A DNA stretch of 64,000 nt from Mangrovivirga halotolerans (GTDB taxonomy: Bacteria > Bacteroidota > Bacteroidia > Cytophagales > Cyclobacteriaceae), in NCBI RefSeq assembly GCF_026241165.1, contig NZ_JAPFQN010000003.1, positions 372,001 to 436,000 on the forward strand, given 5' to 3'. The notes under the pieces were generated by a model. The model saw only the letters and a program-made list of their open reading frames with translations. It was not told where the DNA came from and ran no database searches. Every line of letters begins with the position of its first letter. Position 1 is the stretch's first letter. Shown here one piece after another: positions 16,601-24,203 of the stretch. Made by a program: the position numbers and the translations under genes.

Positions 16601-16902
16601 TAGCAAAATGGCCAAAGTGGACAAATATTGGATTTGGCGAATGAAAAACTTCTATCATCCAGACTTTCATTTAAATTTCTTGACTTAGCACTATAAGACA
16701 TACTTTCAATCAGAGTCTCAATATTTCTTTCAGCTGTTAATCTGTCATCGATCGAATCATATTCAGATGAAGACATTCGGTCTATCCCCTGGTTGATAAA
16801 TGAAACTAAATCTGATTCAGCTTCTGATGTTATTTCAACCCCGAGCATACTTGCTTTCGTTTTAGCTTTTTGCAAAAGCCTATTTTTAAAATCTTCTCTC
16901 AT
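16600..16902 (-). CDS. Small helical protein of unknown function
   Basis: The 100-residue protein is mostly helical and charged (MREDFKNRLLQKAKTKASML; ERNIETLIESMSYSAK) and has no signal peptide or membrane segment. I do not recognise it. It is the first gene of a two-gene unit, overlapping the membrane protein gene by one base. The 3' part, ending NICPLWPFC, is less typical of a folded domain and could be unstructured. Its function may be linked to the membrane protein; that is inference from coupling only. Confidence 0.6.
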   Translation of the reverse strand: MREDFKNRLLQKAKTKASMLGVEITSEAESDLVSFINQGIDRMSSSEYDSIDDRLTAERNIETLIESMSYSAKSRNLNESLDDRSFSFAKSNICPLWPFC

Positions 16903-17160
16903 GGCATTGATTTTAAGGTGTGGGTAAAGATTAATTAACAGTTACTCAATTTTACCTCTTTAATTGCATTCGTTTCTGATTTGTATAGGAGTCAATTACA
17001 AAGCAAAGTACCGAAGACAAAGCAACGATTGTCAGGGCCTATAATGTCAGGGTCTCAAATGCGATAACTGTATATTGAAAATAATTCTATCCAGAGAATT
17101 TTCAAACTCTTTATCTAATTATATCCGTTCGTAAACGTCTGGGATAGGAATGTTTAAATA

Positions 17161-17239
17161 GCTAATACCAAGTGGTGAACCCGGATTGACCTGGTTTTAA
17201 AAAGGATTGACTGGATTTAAATTATACCAACAGTCTTTA
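17161..17239 (-). repeat. Dispersed repeat, GGATT-rich half (copy 3)
   Basis: The blocks CTAATACCAAGTGGTGAACC, GGATTGACC and GGATTGACTGGATTTAAATT match the left part of the other copies. The hairpin/T-tract half is missing. It sits directly 3' of the penicillin-acylase gene, which ends at 17243. The rest of the 16903-17242 gap contains no other element that I can support. Confidence 0.65.
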
Positions 17240-17242
17240 ATT

Positions 17243-19369
17243 TTATTCTTCTTCTCCCGGATGATACCTGGTTTCCAGGTTATTTTCAATCTCTTCTAAT
17301 ATGAACCAAACTGGTTTTAATTCTCCATTGGCGAACATTTCTGCCTGGTCGGTAAAGTGGGGTGAGTCAGGATTGCTGCTTTCACCATAATTCATGATTG
17401 ATCGGGCAACAGGCCCTTCTTTAGTAAATTCTACAATCATCACATAAGCATTTCCATAAATCACTCTCCTGGGAAAGGTCATGCTATCCATATACGGACC
17501 ATCCATTCTGAAAATTGAGCCGTAATATCCTTGATTGCCATTGGTGGGGTAGCTTGCTTTTGTGCTATCAACCTGGTAATTGTTATCTGAAGAGCGTTGA
17601 TGTCGCAAAACGTTTTTCCAGGGTACTTCCCAACCGGAATAGTGAGTTTCCAGCGTGCTTACTACTTCCTCCAGCGATTCTATTAATGCAGGATTTTCGC
17701 CTCTTAACTGACTATTACGGAATTGTGTGTCCATCATGAGCGTAAACAAGGTGGTCGCAGCAGATTCTTTATTACTGTATTTATCCCAATCTCTTAATTC
17801 TTTTATAGGTTTTGATAGCTTTTCATGGAGTGGAGGATTCGCCTTTTTGATGCTATCCATCTGACTGAATAACTCAGGTAAATATACTTCTGCCTGATGC
17901 AGATAAGTATCCATGACCATCCTTTGAAAATCATCCAGAGTTACATTGGAGGCATTTGAAAGTAATTGTTTAGATCGCTCTGCGCGATGGGAAAATAAAA
18001 ATGAAGGTAAAACCAAATAAGAAGGAAAATCCAACGAATCCGGATTGCTATGAAAAGTTGTGCTAAAAGGGGAGGAGTTACAGTTTTGCAAAAAACCATC
18101 TTCCGGGTTTAGTATTTGAGGCAATTCCTCCAGTGAAAGATAGCCTTCCCAAACCAGATCAGAATCAGTTCCATCGACGATCGTATCCCATTTTTGATTT
18201 TTATCTTTAATCGGGATCTTTCCGTTGTAAACATAAAAGATATTGCCGGATTTGTCTGCATAGGTGAAATTTTCATAGGGGATATCTAATCCTGAAAGTG
18301 CTTTTTTCCATTCTTTAAAATCAGAGGCTTTACACATTTTATAGAATTGCTCTACCAGGTTGCCTTCTATCAGATCCGGGATTTTATAACTGAAATAGTT
18401 GCCTGAACTGTCTTTTAATACAGGCCCGTGAATGGTTTTTAAAAAAGTGAGTGAAACAGGATGAATCCCACTATCATATTTAACTTTTATTTCTTTAATC
18501 CAGCTCTTAGCTTTCCGATATTGATTGCCGAATTTATATTTTAAACTATCTGAGGGATGGTCAAAAACCATTTGATAAGTATCGACGATATCAGGCCAGT
18601 TGGTAGTTTGGGACCAGCCGAGATTTTCATTAAATCCATCAACGGGAAAAAAATCGCTTCCCAAAGAGGCAAAGCCATAAAAATTTAATCCCTCTTTGCT
18701 TTTTAAATGAACTTCATATCCAAAAGAATTGGAAGTCATATGAGGGCTTACCAAAAGCATTGGATTTCCGGATTTTGTTTTGCTTCCATCAATAGCCCAG
18801 GAATTAGAACCATGCTTCCCTTCATTTCTAATATGAGGAGGTGGATTGGTGCCGATCACGTCTTTCCAGTTCGATTGCTGTTTGAGCATCCACGTCCACC
18901 AGCCTTTTTGAGTTGTTAATATCATCCAGGGCTCAATTTCCAATCCTTTCCTTTCTTGTTCAGGATGTTTCTTCAAATAATAATTTAATCCGGCGACATA
19001 AGCATCACATATCTTTTTGAGCTTTGGGCTCATGGATTCATATTGAATTTTGGCAATTTCTGGAATTTCAAAAGCATGAATCACATAATCATCAGACAGA
19101 TCGTTCGTGATCTCGAATTCGCTTTTTCTTCCGGTCTTTTCAATGAAAACTTTCTCCAGCCTTTTGAAATCATCTTCAGCACGAGCATAGGCATATCCAA
19201 ACATAGTGGATTCATCGGTTTCACCATAAACATGTGGGATACCATAGATATCACGATAAATCACCACTTGCTTAGCCATTTCATCAGGGTTGTATTCTGA
19301 GGAGGTATTATTTTCTTTACATCCTAAAATGAGTAAACAGATTAATAGAGCCAGGGGTGTTTTGTTCAT
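17243..19369 (-). CDS. Penicillin acylase family lipoprotein
   Basis: The 708-residue product belongs to the N-terminal-nucleophile amidohydrolases related to penicillin G acylase, aculeacin A acylase and the homoserine-lactone acylase PvdQ. Near residue 187 the sequence KHGSNSWAIDGSKTKSG supplies the autocleavage site, and Ser188 becomes the N-terminal nucleophile of the beta chain. The alpha-chain starts after a lipobox (LLILGC, Cys17), so the enzyme is a membrane-anchored envelope protein. The conserved IYGIPHVYG segment is present. The ATG at 19369 is preferred over a TTG two codons earlier. It should hydrolyse an acyl-amide; the acyl group (beta-lactam, lipopeptide or acyl-homoserine lactone) cannot be told from sequence. 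Monocistronic. Confidence 0.93.
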   Translation of the reverse strand: MNKTPLALLICLLILGCKENNTSSEYNPDEMAKQVVIYRDIYGIPHVYGETDESTMFGYAYARAEDDFKRLEKVFIEKTGRKSEFEITNDLSDDYVIHAFEIPEIAKIQYESMSPKLKKICDAYVAGLNYYLKKHPEQERKGLEIEPWMILTTQKGWWTWMLKQQSNWKDVIGTNPPPHIRNEGKHGSNSWAIDGSKTKSGNPMLLVSPHMTSNSFGYEVHLKSKEGLNFYGFASLGSDFFPVDGFNENLGWSQTTNWPDIVDTYQMVFDHPSDSLKYKFGNQYRKAKSWIKEIKVKYDSGIHPVSLTFLKTIHGPVLKDSSGNYFSYKIPDLIEGNLVEQFYKMCKASDFKEWKKALSGLDIPYENFTYADKSGNIFYVYNGKIPIKDKNQKWDTIVDGTDSDLVWEGYLSLEELPQILNPEDGFLQNCNSSPFSTTFHSNPDSLDFPSYLVLPSFLFSHRAERSKQLLSNASNVTLDDFQRMVMDTYLHQAEVYLPELFSQMDSIKKANPPLHEKLSKPIKELRDWDKYSNKESAATTLFTLMMDTQFRNSQLRGENPALIESLEEVVSTLETHYSGWEVPWKNVLRHQRSSDNNYQVDSTKASYPTNGNQGYYGSIFRMDGPYMDSMTFPRRVIYGNAYVMIVEFTKEGPVARSIMNYGESSNPDSPHFTDQAEMFANGELKPVWFILEEIENNLETRYHPGEEE

Positions 19370-19541
19370 TTCCAAATAATTTATCTAAGGAAGGATAGAG
19401 GTGTTGGTGACACTTAATCCTAATGGGGTACTATCAGTTTTGGGAAAATAAATTCCTGATTATTTGAAAAATAGGGTATTACTGGTTTAAAGTCAAATCG
19501 AATAACGTGATTGCTCTTTTAATGGTGCGTAGCGTGGTAAT

Positions 19542-19589
19542 GGGCATGCCTGGCCCTACTGGTGCCCATAGCATGCAATACGCATGCCC
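19542..19589. repeat. Imperfect palindrome with GGGCATGC arms
   Basis: GGGCATGC at 19542-19549 and GCATGCCC at 19582-19589 form perfect 8-base arms, and a third GCATGC sits in the 32-base loop. The surrounding DNA is markedly more GC-rich than its neighbours. It resembles a fold-back element or remnant of a REP-like sequence next to the large repeat copy that follows. No transposase is visible. Confidence 0.5.
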
Positions 19590-19644
19590 TATTTGCTGCC
19601 ATACGAGTTATGCTGAGAATATCAATTGGAGAACTGGAGAACTG

Positions 19645-19839
19645 GGATTGACCCTGATAAAAAATAGATTAACAGGATTTAAATCATCCATTAATCCAGA
19701 TTCAAACAAAAAAGCACAAGTTTAATCTTGCGCTAATGGGGTAAGTATTCATGGATGTTATTTTGTTGTAGAATGACCGAGTTACAGACTCTGCATTATA
19801 TGAAAAAGTTTGAAGTTGTCCTGCGAACACTCCAAACAG
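19645..19839 (-). repeat. Dispersed repeat, long copy A
   Basis: These 195 bases are almost identical to 20827-21021, with about four substitutions and no gaps. Besides the GGATTGACC, GATTAACAGGATTTAAATC and AAAAAAGCACAAGTTTAA blocks shared with other copies, both long copies carry an extra 110-base part running from TAAGTATTCATGGATG to CTCCAAACAG. It lies 55 bases 3' of the gene ending at 19894, in the same relative orientation. The remainder of the gap 19376-19893 shows only the GGGCATGC palindrome. Confidence 0.85.
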
Positions 19840-19893
19840 TGAGGTAGATAGTACAAGTTCATTACCATTGGATAAACAAGTTGAAATACTGTT

Positions 19894-20568
19894 TTATGAA
19901 TTTATCGGATCTAGCGGAACACTCACCTCTTCTTCCTTATACTTTGGATCTATGGCATATAGCGAAGGCTTTACAGACTTAGCTTCTTTATCGATTCCTG
20001 TAAAGGAATATTCTCCAGTATCGAGATCATAAATCAAAGTGGCTTTCTCATCGAATCCATAGTAAACAGTAGTATCTTTCAGCTTTACACTTCGCTCTTT
20101 CCTATCCTGAACCTTAATTTTTCTCTCAGATACTAAGGTTCTCGCCAGATCATCTTCCAGTACAGAGTAAAAGGCAATTTGGCCATTGGTATCATATAAA
20201 TGGTATCGACAAAAACTTCCGTCAGTATAATAACGGTCAAGACGTAAATCTTCGAAAGGAATTACCCCAATGTCTGCTATTGAGATGCCTTCTTCTTTAA
20301 AATAAATATTGGTATTTGTTGAAGGCTTTTTCTTTTTAAACATACTGTATACAATACTAAAAAGCATACCAAAAATAATCAGTAGCTGCCAGCCATATTC
20401 TTTTATGTCTTCAATGCTATCAGCCATGGAAAAGAAAAAGAAAAGCGCTCCAATACCAACTAGCAGGAAAAATATCTGAAATCCACCAGAACCTTCTGAT
20501 TCATCGCCATTGGTTTGTGTGAAGAATTTAATTTTTTGATGGGGCTGAACTGAAGGAGAAGTATTCAT
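19894..20568 (-). CDS. Membrane protein of unknown function
   Basis: The 224-residue protein has two adjacent hydrophobic helices (residues about 31-50 and 60-76) and a soluble C-terminal part of about 145 residues. A Ser/Gly/Glu-rich N-terminal tail precedes the first helix. The C-terminal part (TNIYFKEEGISIADIGVIPFEDLRLDRYYTD) has a layout reminiscent of PH-like membrane-associated domains, in which a two-helix anchor holds a beta-rich domain in the cytoplasm, but I cannot confirm a family. The start is ATG. It is probably monocistronic and is followed by repeat copy A. Confidence 0.68.
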   Translation of the reverse strand: MNTSPSVQPHQKIKFFTQTNGDESEGSGGFQIFFLLVGIGALFFFFSMADSIEDIKEYGWQLLIIFGMLFSIVYSMFKKKKPSTNTNIYFKEEGISIADIGVIPFEDLRLDRYYTDGSFCRYHLYDTNGQIAFYSVLEDDLARTLVSERKIKVQDRKERSVKLKDTTVYYGFDEKATLIYDLDTGEYSFTGIDKEAKSVKPSLYAIDPKYKEEEVSVPLDPINS

Positions 20569-20807
20569 AAAAAAATGTATTTAGTTAGAAGTTTAAAAAA
20601 ATGAAGTTAGCTGTGTTGCTTAAATTTTAATGCTTGTTGATGGGGTACTTAGAAAATCAATAATTTTTTAAAAATAGTTAGTTTTTTAGCTCAATTTATT
20701 CTCCTGTTTATACCGGTGAATTTACAATTGTAACCTTTTGTTTAGAAGATTTTCAAGTTTAAAGCGCTTTGTAGCGATTGAATTGAGAGGGCTGAATATT
20801 AAAAATT

Positions 20808-21061
20808 AATACCAAGTGGTGAACCAGGATTGACCCTGATTTAAAATAGATTAACAGGATTTAAATCTTCCATTAATCCAGATTCAAACAAAAAAGCACA
20901 AGTTTAAACTTGCGCTAATGGGGTAAGTATTCATGGATGTTATTTTGTTGTAGAATGACCGAGTTACAGACTCTGCATTATATGAAAAAGTTTGAAGTTG
21001 TCCTGCGAACACTCCAAACAGCGGGGGTGAACCAGGATTAAAAAAGATTAATAGGATTAAT
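20808..21061 (-). repeat. Dispersed repeat, long copy B
   Basis: This is the most complete copy. It begins TAATACCAAGTGGTGAACC, continues with the GGATTGACC and AACAGGATTTAAATC blocks, a perfect 7-base inverted repeat CAAGTTT/AAACTTG (20899-20912) preceded by six A bases, then the 110-base part shared with copy A. It ends with a second GGTGAACCAGGATT block at 21027-21040. In the sense of the gene ending at 21077 the hairpin reads GCGCAAGTTTAAACTTGTGC, then a T run. The 5' part of the gap, 20569-20807, shows only a short AAAGCGCTTT palindrome at 20761. Confidence 0.88.
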
Positions 21062-21076
21062 GTCGTATTTATAGAT

Positions 21077-21502
21077 TTAATCACAATTCCAATTGCAAGA
21101 TTCTGCGTTTTCAAAATCTTGTTCTGTGAAAGTATAGGTTACATTGGAGCCAGTGAAATTATATAGATTTCTGTCATTATATTGCTGATTTTTAAAGGTG
21201 AAAATTTGCTTTCTTTCATTATTGTAAATGATTACCAAAGAATCTCCTTCAAAAAAGCTAATGAAATTATATCCTCTTGGAGGCAAGGTGTCTTGATAAG
21301 TTCGAGTCAATTCGGTATTATTTTCTAACTCCGTAACGATAGCAGTATTCCTTTCTGGATAAAAAGTGCTGTAAGAATTTATTTGAATATCTTTTCCACT
21401 TTCGTTTTTAATAGTATAACCATAAAACTTTCCTTTGCCTTGATCTGTTCCCCAGCAGCTTGTTAAAATAATAGATAATGTTAATAGGATGACTTTATTC
21501 AT
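21077..21502 (-). CDS. Small predicted lipoprotein
   Basis: The start is placed at the ATG at 21500-21502, because it opens a clear lipoprotein signal (MNKVILLTLSIILTSC). An in-frame upstream start would bury this signal behind 37 residues. The 141-residue product has a C-terminal domain of strands and polar residues (YGYTIKNESGKDIQINSYST; GYNFISFFEGDSLVIIYNNE), consistent with a small beta fold. Cys residues near the end (ESCNWNC) could form a disulphide. No family is recognised. It lies immediately upstream of repeat copy B. Confidence 0.72.
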   Translation of the reverse strand: MNKVILLTLSIILTSCWGTDQGKGKFYGYTIKNESGKDIQINSYSTFYPERNTAIVTELENNTELTRTYQDTLPPRGYNFISFFEGDSLVIIYNNERKQIFTFKNQQYNDRNLYNFTGSNVTYTFTEQDFENAESCNWNCD

Positions 21503-21784
21503 AGTTTTAAAAAAAATAGACTCGTGAGTTGAATTAAGCAATTGGCCCGTCTGCATGTGTATTGAACTAATTATTTCAGCGATTTTACTGAACATTTTCT
21601 CTTTCCGAATCACTTATTTTTTGTTTTACTGACATGATTTTGGTTGCTTCATAGTTGATTTTACGAATGTATATCAGAAAGGTATGATTTCAAAATATAT
21701 GATATGTTTTAGAGATTTTATCGAATGTATTATGATAATCTGCAGGTGTACTAGTTATAAAACCTGAACAAACTTATGACAATC

Positions 21785-21922
21785 GGAGAACCAGGAATGA
21801 CCAGGATTTAAATTATCCTGGTATCCTTTCATCTTATAAATCCTCACTGACGAAACAAATTTGTCAGCATTTTTAAAGTTAAGACAAAAAAGCACACGTT
21901 TAAACTTTTGCTAGCGGGGTAG
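21785..21922 (-). repeat. Dispersed repeat, copy C
   Basis: Blocks GAACCAGGAATGACCAGG, ATTTAAATTATCC and AAAAAAGCACACGTTTAAAC are those of the other copies. An additional inverted repeat, CTGAC/GTCAG, lies at about 21846-21866. It is directly 3' of the SMI1-type lipoprotein gene that ends at 21960. In the gene's sense the hairpin reads AAAAGTTTAAACGTGTGCTTTTTTG, whose last part is a T run. The remaining bases between 21503 and 21959 show nothing else. Confidence 0.75.
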
Positions 21923-21959
21923 ATAACTAAAACTGGGATATATTTTTTAATTACCTCTA

Positions 21960-22784
21960 TTAAATCTCCTTTGATGAATCTAAGAAATAATCTTTTAGGT
22001 TTTTATATTCTATTTCACCAGGAATCCAGCTTGCGAACTTCCAATATCTCCACTTTTCTGATTTTTCTTGAGGTGGTATTAATAGAAACCATTGTTCTTC
22101 CTGTTTTCCAGCAATGATTATACTTTTAGATAATGCTTCAGCTATTTCTTTATTTCCGTTTTCTTTCCAGATTTCAATTACCTCGTTGTCAAAATCTTTT
22201 AAGTATTCTATATTATTTACTTTTTCGAAGCTTGGTTCAACCGCATCGTTATAAGTTGGATACCCATTGGCAATTAGTAGAAATTCCTTGTAATCTTCCG
22301 GTAAGGTAACTTTAAGTCTTGATTCTGCTGCACTAATTTCTTTTTCAGTTGCCGGCGGATTACCAATCCAATTGTTTTCTAATTGCTCAGAAGTGTAGTT
22401 GCTATCTTTTGAGTTGATTGAATTGAGAAATAAGTCAGTTAATATTTTCTTCATTCTAGTTGATTGCTTATTGAAATCATTTCCTTCTAAATAATCCCAA
22501 TAACCATTTGAGCTATTGTACCAATAAATATCACTATAGCATTTGATTTCCAGATTGAATGGACCATCCGGGTCTAAAAAATAATTCCATTCTAAATTTA
22601 TAGTGTTTTTATCGAAAGTGGTTTTTTCAATATAATTTAAACTGTCAGGATAAAATCCATTTATGTTATGATATTTTTCTAAGCCTGATATCAGATTATT
22701 AGCTTTTTCTTTTTTATCAGCGCAGTTTTCACAAGCGGCAAAAAGAAATAGTAGTAAGAATAAAAATATATAAATCCTTCTCAT
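21960..22784 (-). CDS. SMI1/KNR4-domain lipoprotein
   Basis: The 274-residue protein has a lipobox ending LFAAC (Cys18), so it is exported and lipidated. Residues about 30-95 hold a G-x-YPDSL-type segment (KYHNINGFYPDSLNYI) reminiscent of pseudopilin globular parts. Residues about 138-250 form an SMI1/KNR4 (SUKH-like) domain with NWIGNPPATEKEISAAE, then LPEDYKEFLLIANGYPTY. SUKH proteins are usually cytoplasmic immunity proteins against contact-dependent toxins; an exported lipidated member is less usual. No toxin gene is adjacent. It could protect the envelope or have a separate role. Confidence 0.85.
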   Translation of the reverse strand: MRRIYIFLFLLLFLFAACENCADKKEKANNLISGLEKYHNINGFYPDSLNYIEKTTFDKNTINLEWNYFLDPDGPFNLEIKCYSDIYWYNSSNGYWDYLEGNDFNKQSTRMKKILTDLFLNSINSKDSNYTSEQLENNWIGNPPATEKEISAAESRLKVTLPEDYKEFLLIANGYPTYNDAVEPSFEKVNNIEYLKDFDNEVIEIWKENGNKEIAEALSKSIIIAGKQEEQWFLLIPPQEKSEKWRYWKFASWIPGEIEYKNLKDYFLDSSKEI

Positions 22785-22824
22785 TTTAATAGATTAAAGA
22801 ATCTGGTCTAATTAAATCAAATTA

Positions 22825-23418
22825 TTAATATTCATCCCTTTCAATAGTGTAGAGATATGGGTTTTCAGAATCAAGTTCTCCATTGTGATGGATTAAAAAT
22901 TCAAGGTGTTTTGTGTCTGAAGTAAATTCAATTTTATCTATTCCTGTTAAGCAGATGTTGTCGAGGTAAAGGACTTCCTTGTCAAATATTCCAAATTTAG
23001 TCTGAGTGATAAATATAATTTCCCCACAGGCTAGAAATCCACCGGTAGTGACAACTATTTTTCTTTGATCGTCAAATTTCTGTTCATATACCACCTGGTT
23101 GATTAGTGGAGTCATAACGCCCCAGGTGACTAAAGGAGTGAGCAAGAGGACGGTTAATAATTTCTTTTTAGTGTTTTTGAACAGGGTGAAAAACAAGATT
23201 GCAGAAACTAAAAATGACCAGGCGATTGCCTGAAAGGTATAGTTTCCCTTTAGATTATATCCATAAAACTTGAGTACAGTAAATATTAGAAACAAAATAG
23301 TCGTAGCAACCAAGATTCTCCCTACAACTTTCTTTGCTTTTGGAAACTTCCTTTTTATCAAAAGCGGAACGCAGTTGAGAGCAATTATAAGTCCTATGAG
23401 GATTATTATCGGAGTCAT
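22825..23418 (-). CDS. Membrane protein with extracytoplasmic tail
   Basis: The 197-residue protein has three to four helices (residues about 2-20, 33-52, 62-80 and 85-103), then a soluble tail of about 90 residues with FGIFDKEVLYLDNICLTGIDK and HLEFLIHHNGELDSENPYLY. I recognise no family. It precedes the SMI1-type lipoprotein gene on the same strand with 40 bases between them, so the two may be one transcript. The start is ATG. Confidence 0.65.
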   Translation of the reverse strand: MTPIIILIGLIIALNCVPLLIKRKFPKAKKVVGRILVATTILFLIFTVLKFYGYNLKGNYTFQAIAWSFLVSAILFFTLFKNTKKKLLTVLLLTPLVTWGVMTPLINQVVYEQKFDDQRKIVVTTGGFLACGEIIFITQTKFGIFDKEVLYLDNICLTGIDKIEFTSDTKHLEFLIHHNGELDSENPYLYTIERDEY

Positions 23419-23468
23419 TTATTTAATGTGGTGAGGCGATTAACGCATTAACCAATTTAGTTATTCCT

Positions 23469-23954
23469 TCAATCATATTTCAAATCACCTATACAAAATT
23501 GGGAATATTGTTTTATGAATAGTGTTTCCAAATATGATGTCTGTAGCATCAAATGATAAAATAGATGTTCTTCTTTTTTGGATGACTCTAAAAGTTCATT
23601 TGCCAATTTTATATGCTCAAGATTATGAGTTTTTTTAGAATCTAATTTTGAAGAGATCGAGTCTAAATATATTGATATATGTTCGAAATTATTCCTTTTG
23701 TGATAATCCAAATTGAGTTTATCAATCTTTAAATTATTACGTAATTCAAATATATTTTCAGCTTCGGATAGTGTTTGCAAATCTCTTTTACGATCACCAG
23801 ATTCATGAACAACTGTTCTAAGGAGTTCTAATGATTGGTTATTTCGGTCTTCATTGAGTAAAATCTGATTTTTAATGCTTTGGTTTTCAGTTTTTGAATT
23901 GCAGCCATAAGCTATCAATAGAATTATCAAATATGGTATAATAGTTATTTTCAT
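23469..23954 (-). CDS. Helical lipoprotein of unknown function
   Basis: The ATG at 23952-23954 starts a lipobox signal (MKITIIPYLIILLIAYGC), which the longer frame would hide behind 41 residues. The mature 143-residue part is almost all charged helices (NNQSLELLRTVVHESGDRK, SISSKLDSKKTHNLEHIK) and is probably a coiled-coil or helical bundle under the membrane. No family is recognised. It follows repeat copy D and is on the same strand as the membrane protein after it, 50 bases away. Confidence 0.68.
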   Translation of the reverse strand: MKITIIPYLIILLIAYGCNSKTENQSIKNQILLNEDRNNQSLELLRTVVHESGDRKRDLQTLSEAENIFELRNNLKIDKLNLDYHKRNNFEHISIYLDSISSKLDSKKTHNLEHIKLANELLESSKKEEHLFYHLMLQTSYLETLFIKQYSQFCIGDLKYD

Positions 23955-24055
23955 TGGCTTTGGGTAAAAAATAATACGAAAGGTTGTTTCGCTATCAATA
24001 AATTCCTTTATAAACGAAAATAGCACTTCCCTGTTCAATTCCAAATTGTTAAAAG

Positions 24056-24190
24056 CTAACACTAAGTGGTGAACCAAGATTGACCCGAATTTAAAAAAGA
24101 TTAACAGGATTTAAATTATCCTACAATCCTTATATCCTATACATCCTAGTTCAGACAAACTGTGCGAAATTAAACATTCACTAGCAATAA
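24056..24190 (-). repeat. Dispersed repeat, copy D
   Basis: This copy best shows the two-arm structure: AGTGGTGAACCAAGATTGACCC, GATTAACAGGATTTAAA, then TTATCC, AATCC and ATCCTAGTTCAGACAAAC. The first arm (GGATT-type words) is roughly complementary to the second (AATCC-type words), so it could fold as a long imperfect hairpin. It is directly 3' of the DUF4932 gene, which ends at 24204. Its terminator block (24165-24190) is degenerate. Confidence 0.75.
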
Positions 24191-24203
24191 ACCCCCAACC
24201 CAA

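Noticed and set aside
16299-16688. 129-codon plus-strand frame
   Set aside because: It is antisense to the membrane protein and its coupled partner; translation of the other strand shows clear helices and a TAATG overlap.
19507-19725. 72-codon plus-strand frame
   Set aside because: It spans the GGGCATGC palindrome and repeat copy A; no start context and no homologous-looking sequence.
20884-21114. 76-codon minus-strand frame
   Set aside because: It lies almost wholly in repeat copy B; its last part is the terminator-like hairpin and T run. A similar frame recurs in copy A only because of DNA identity.
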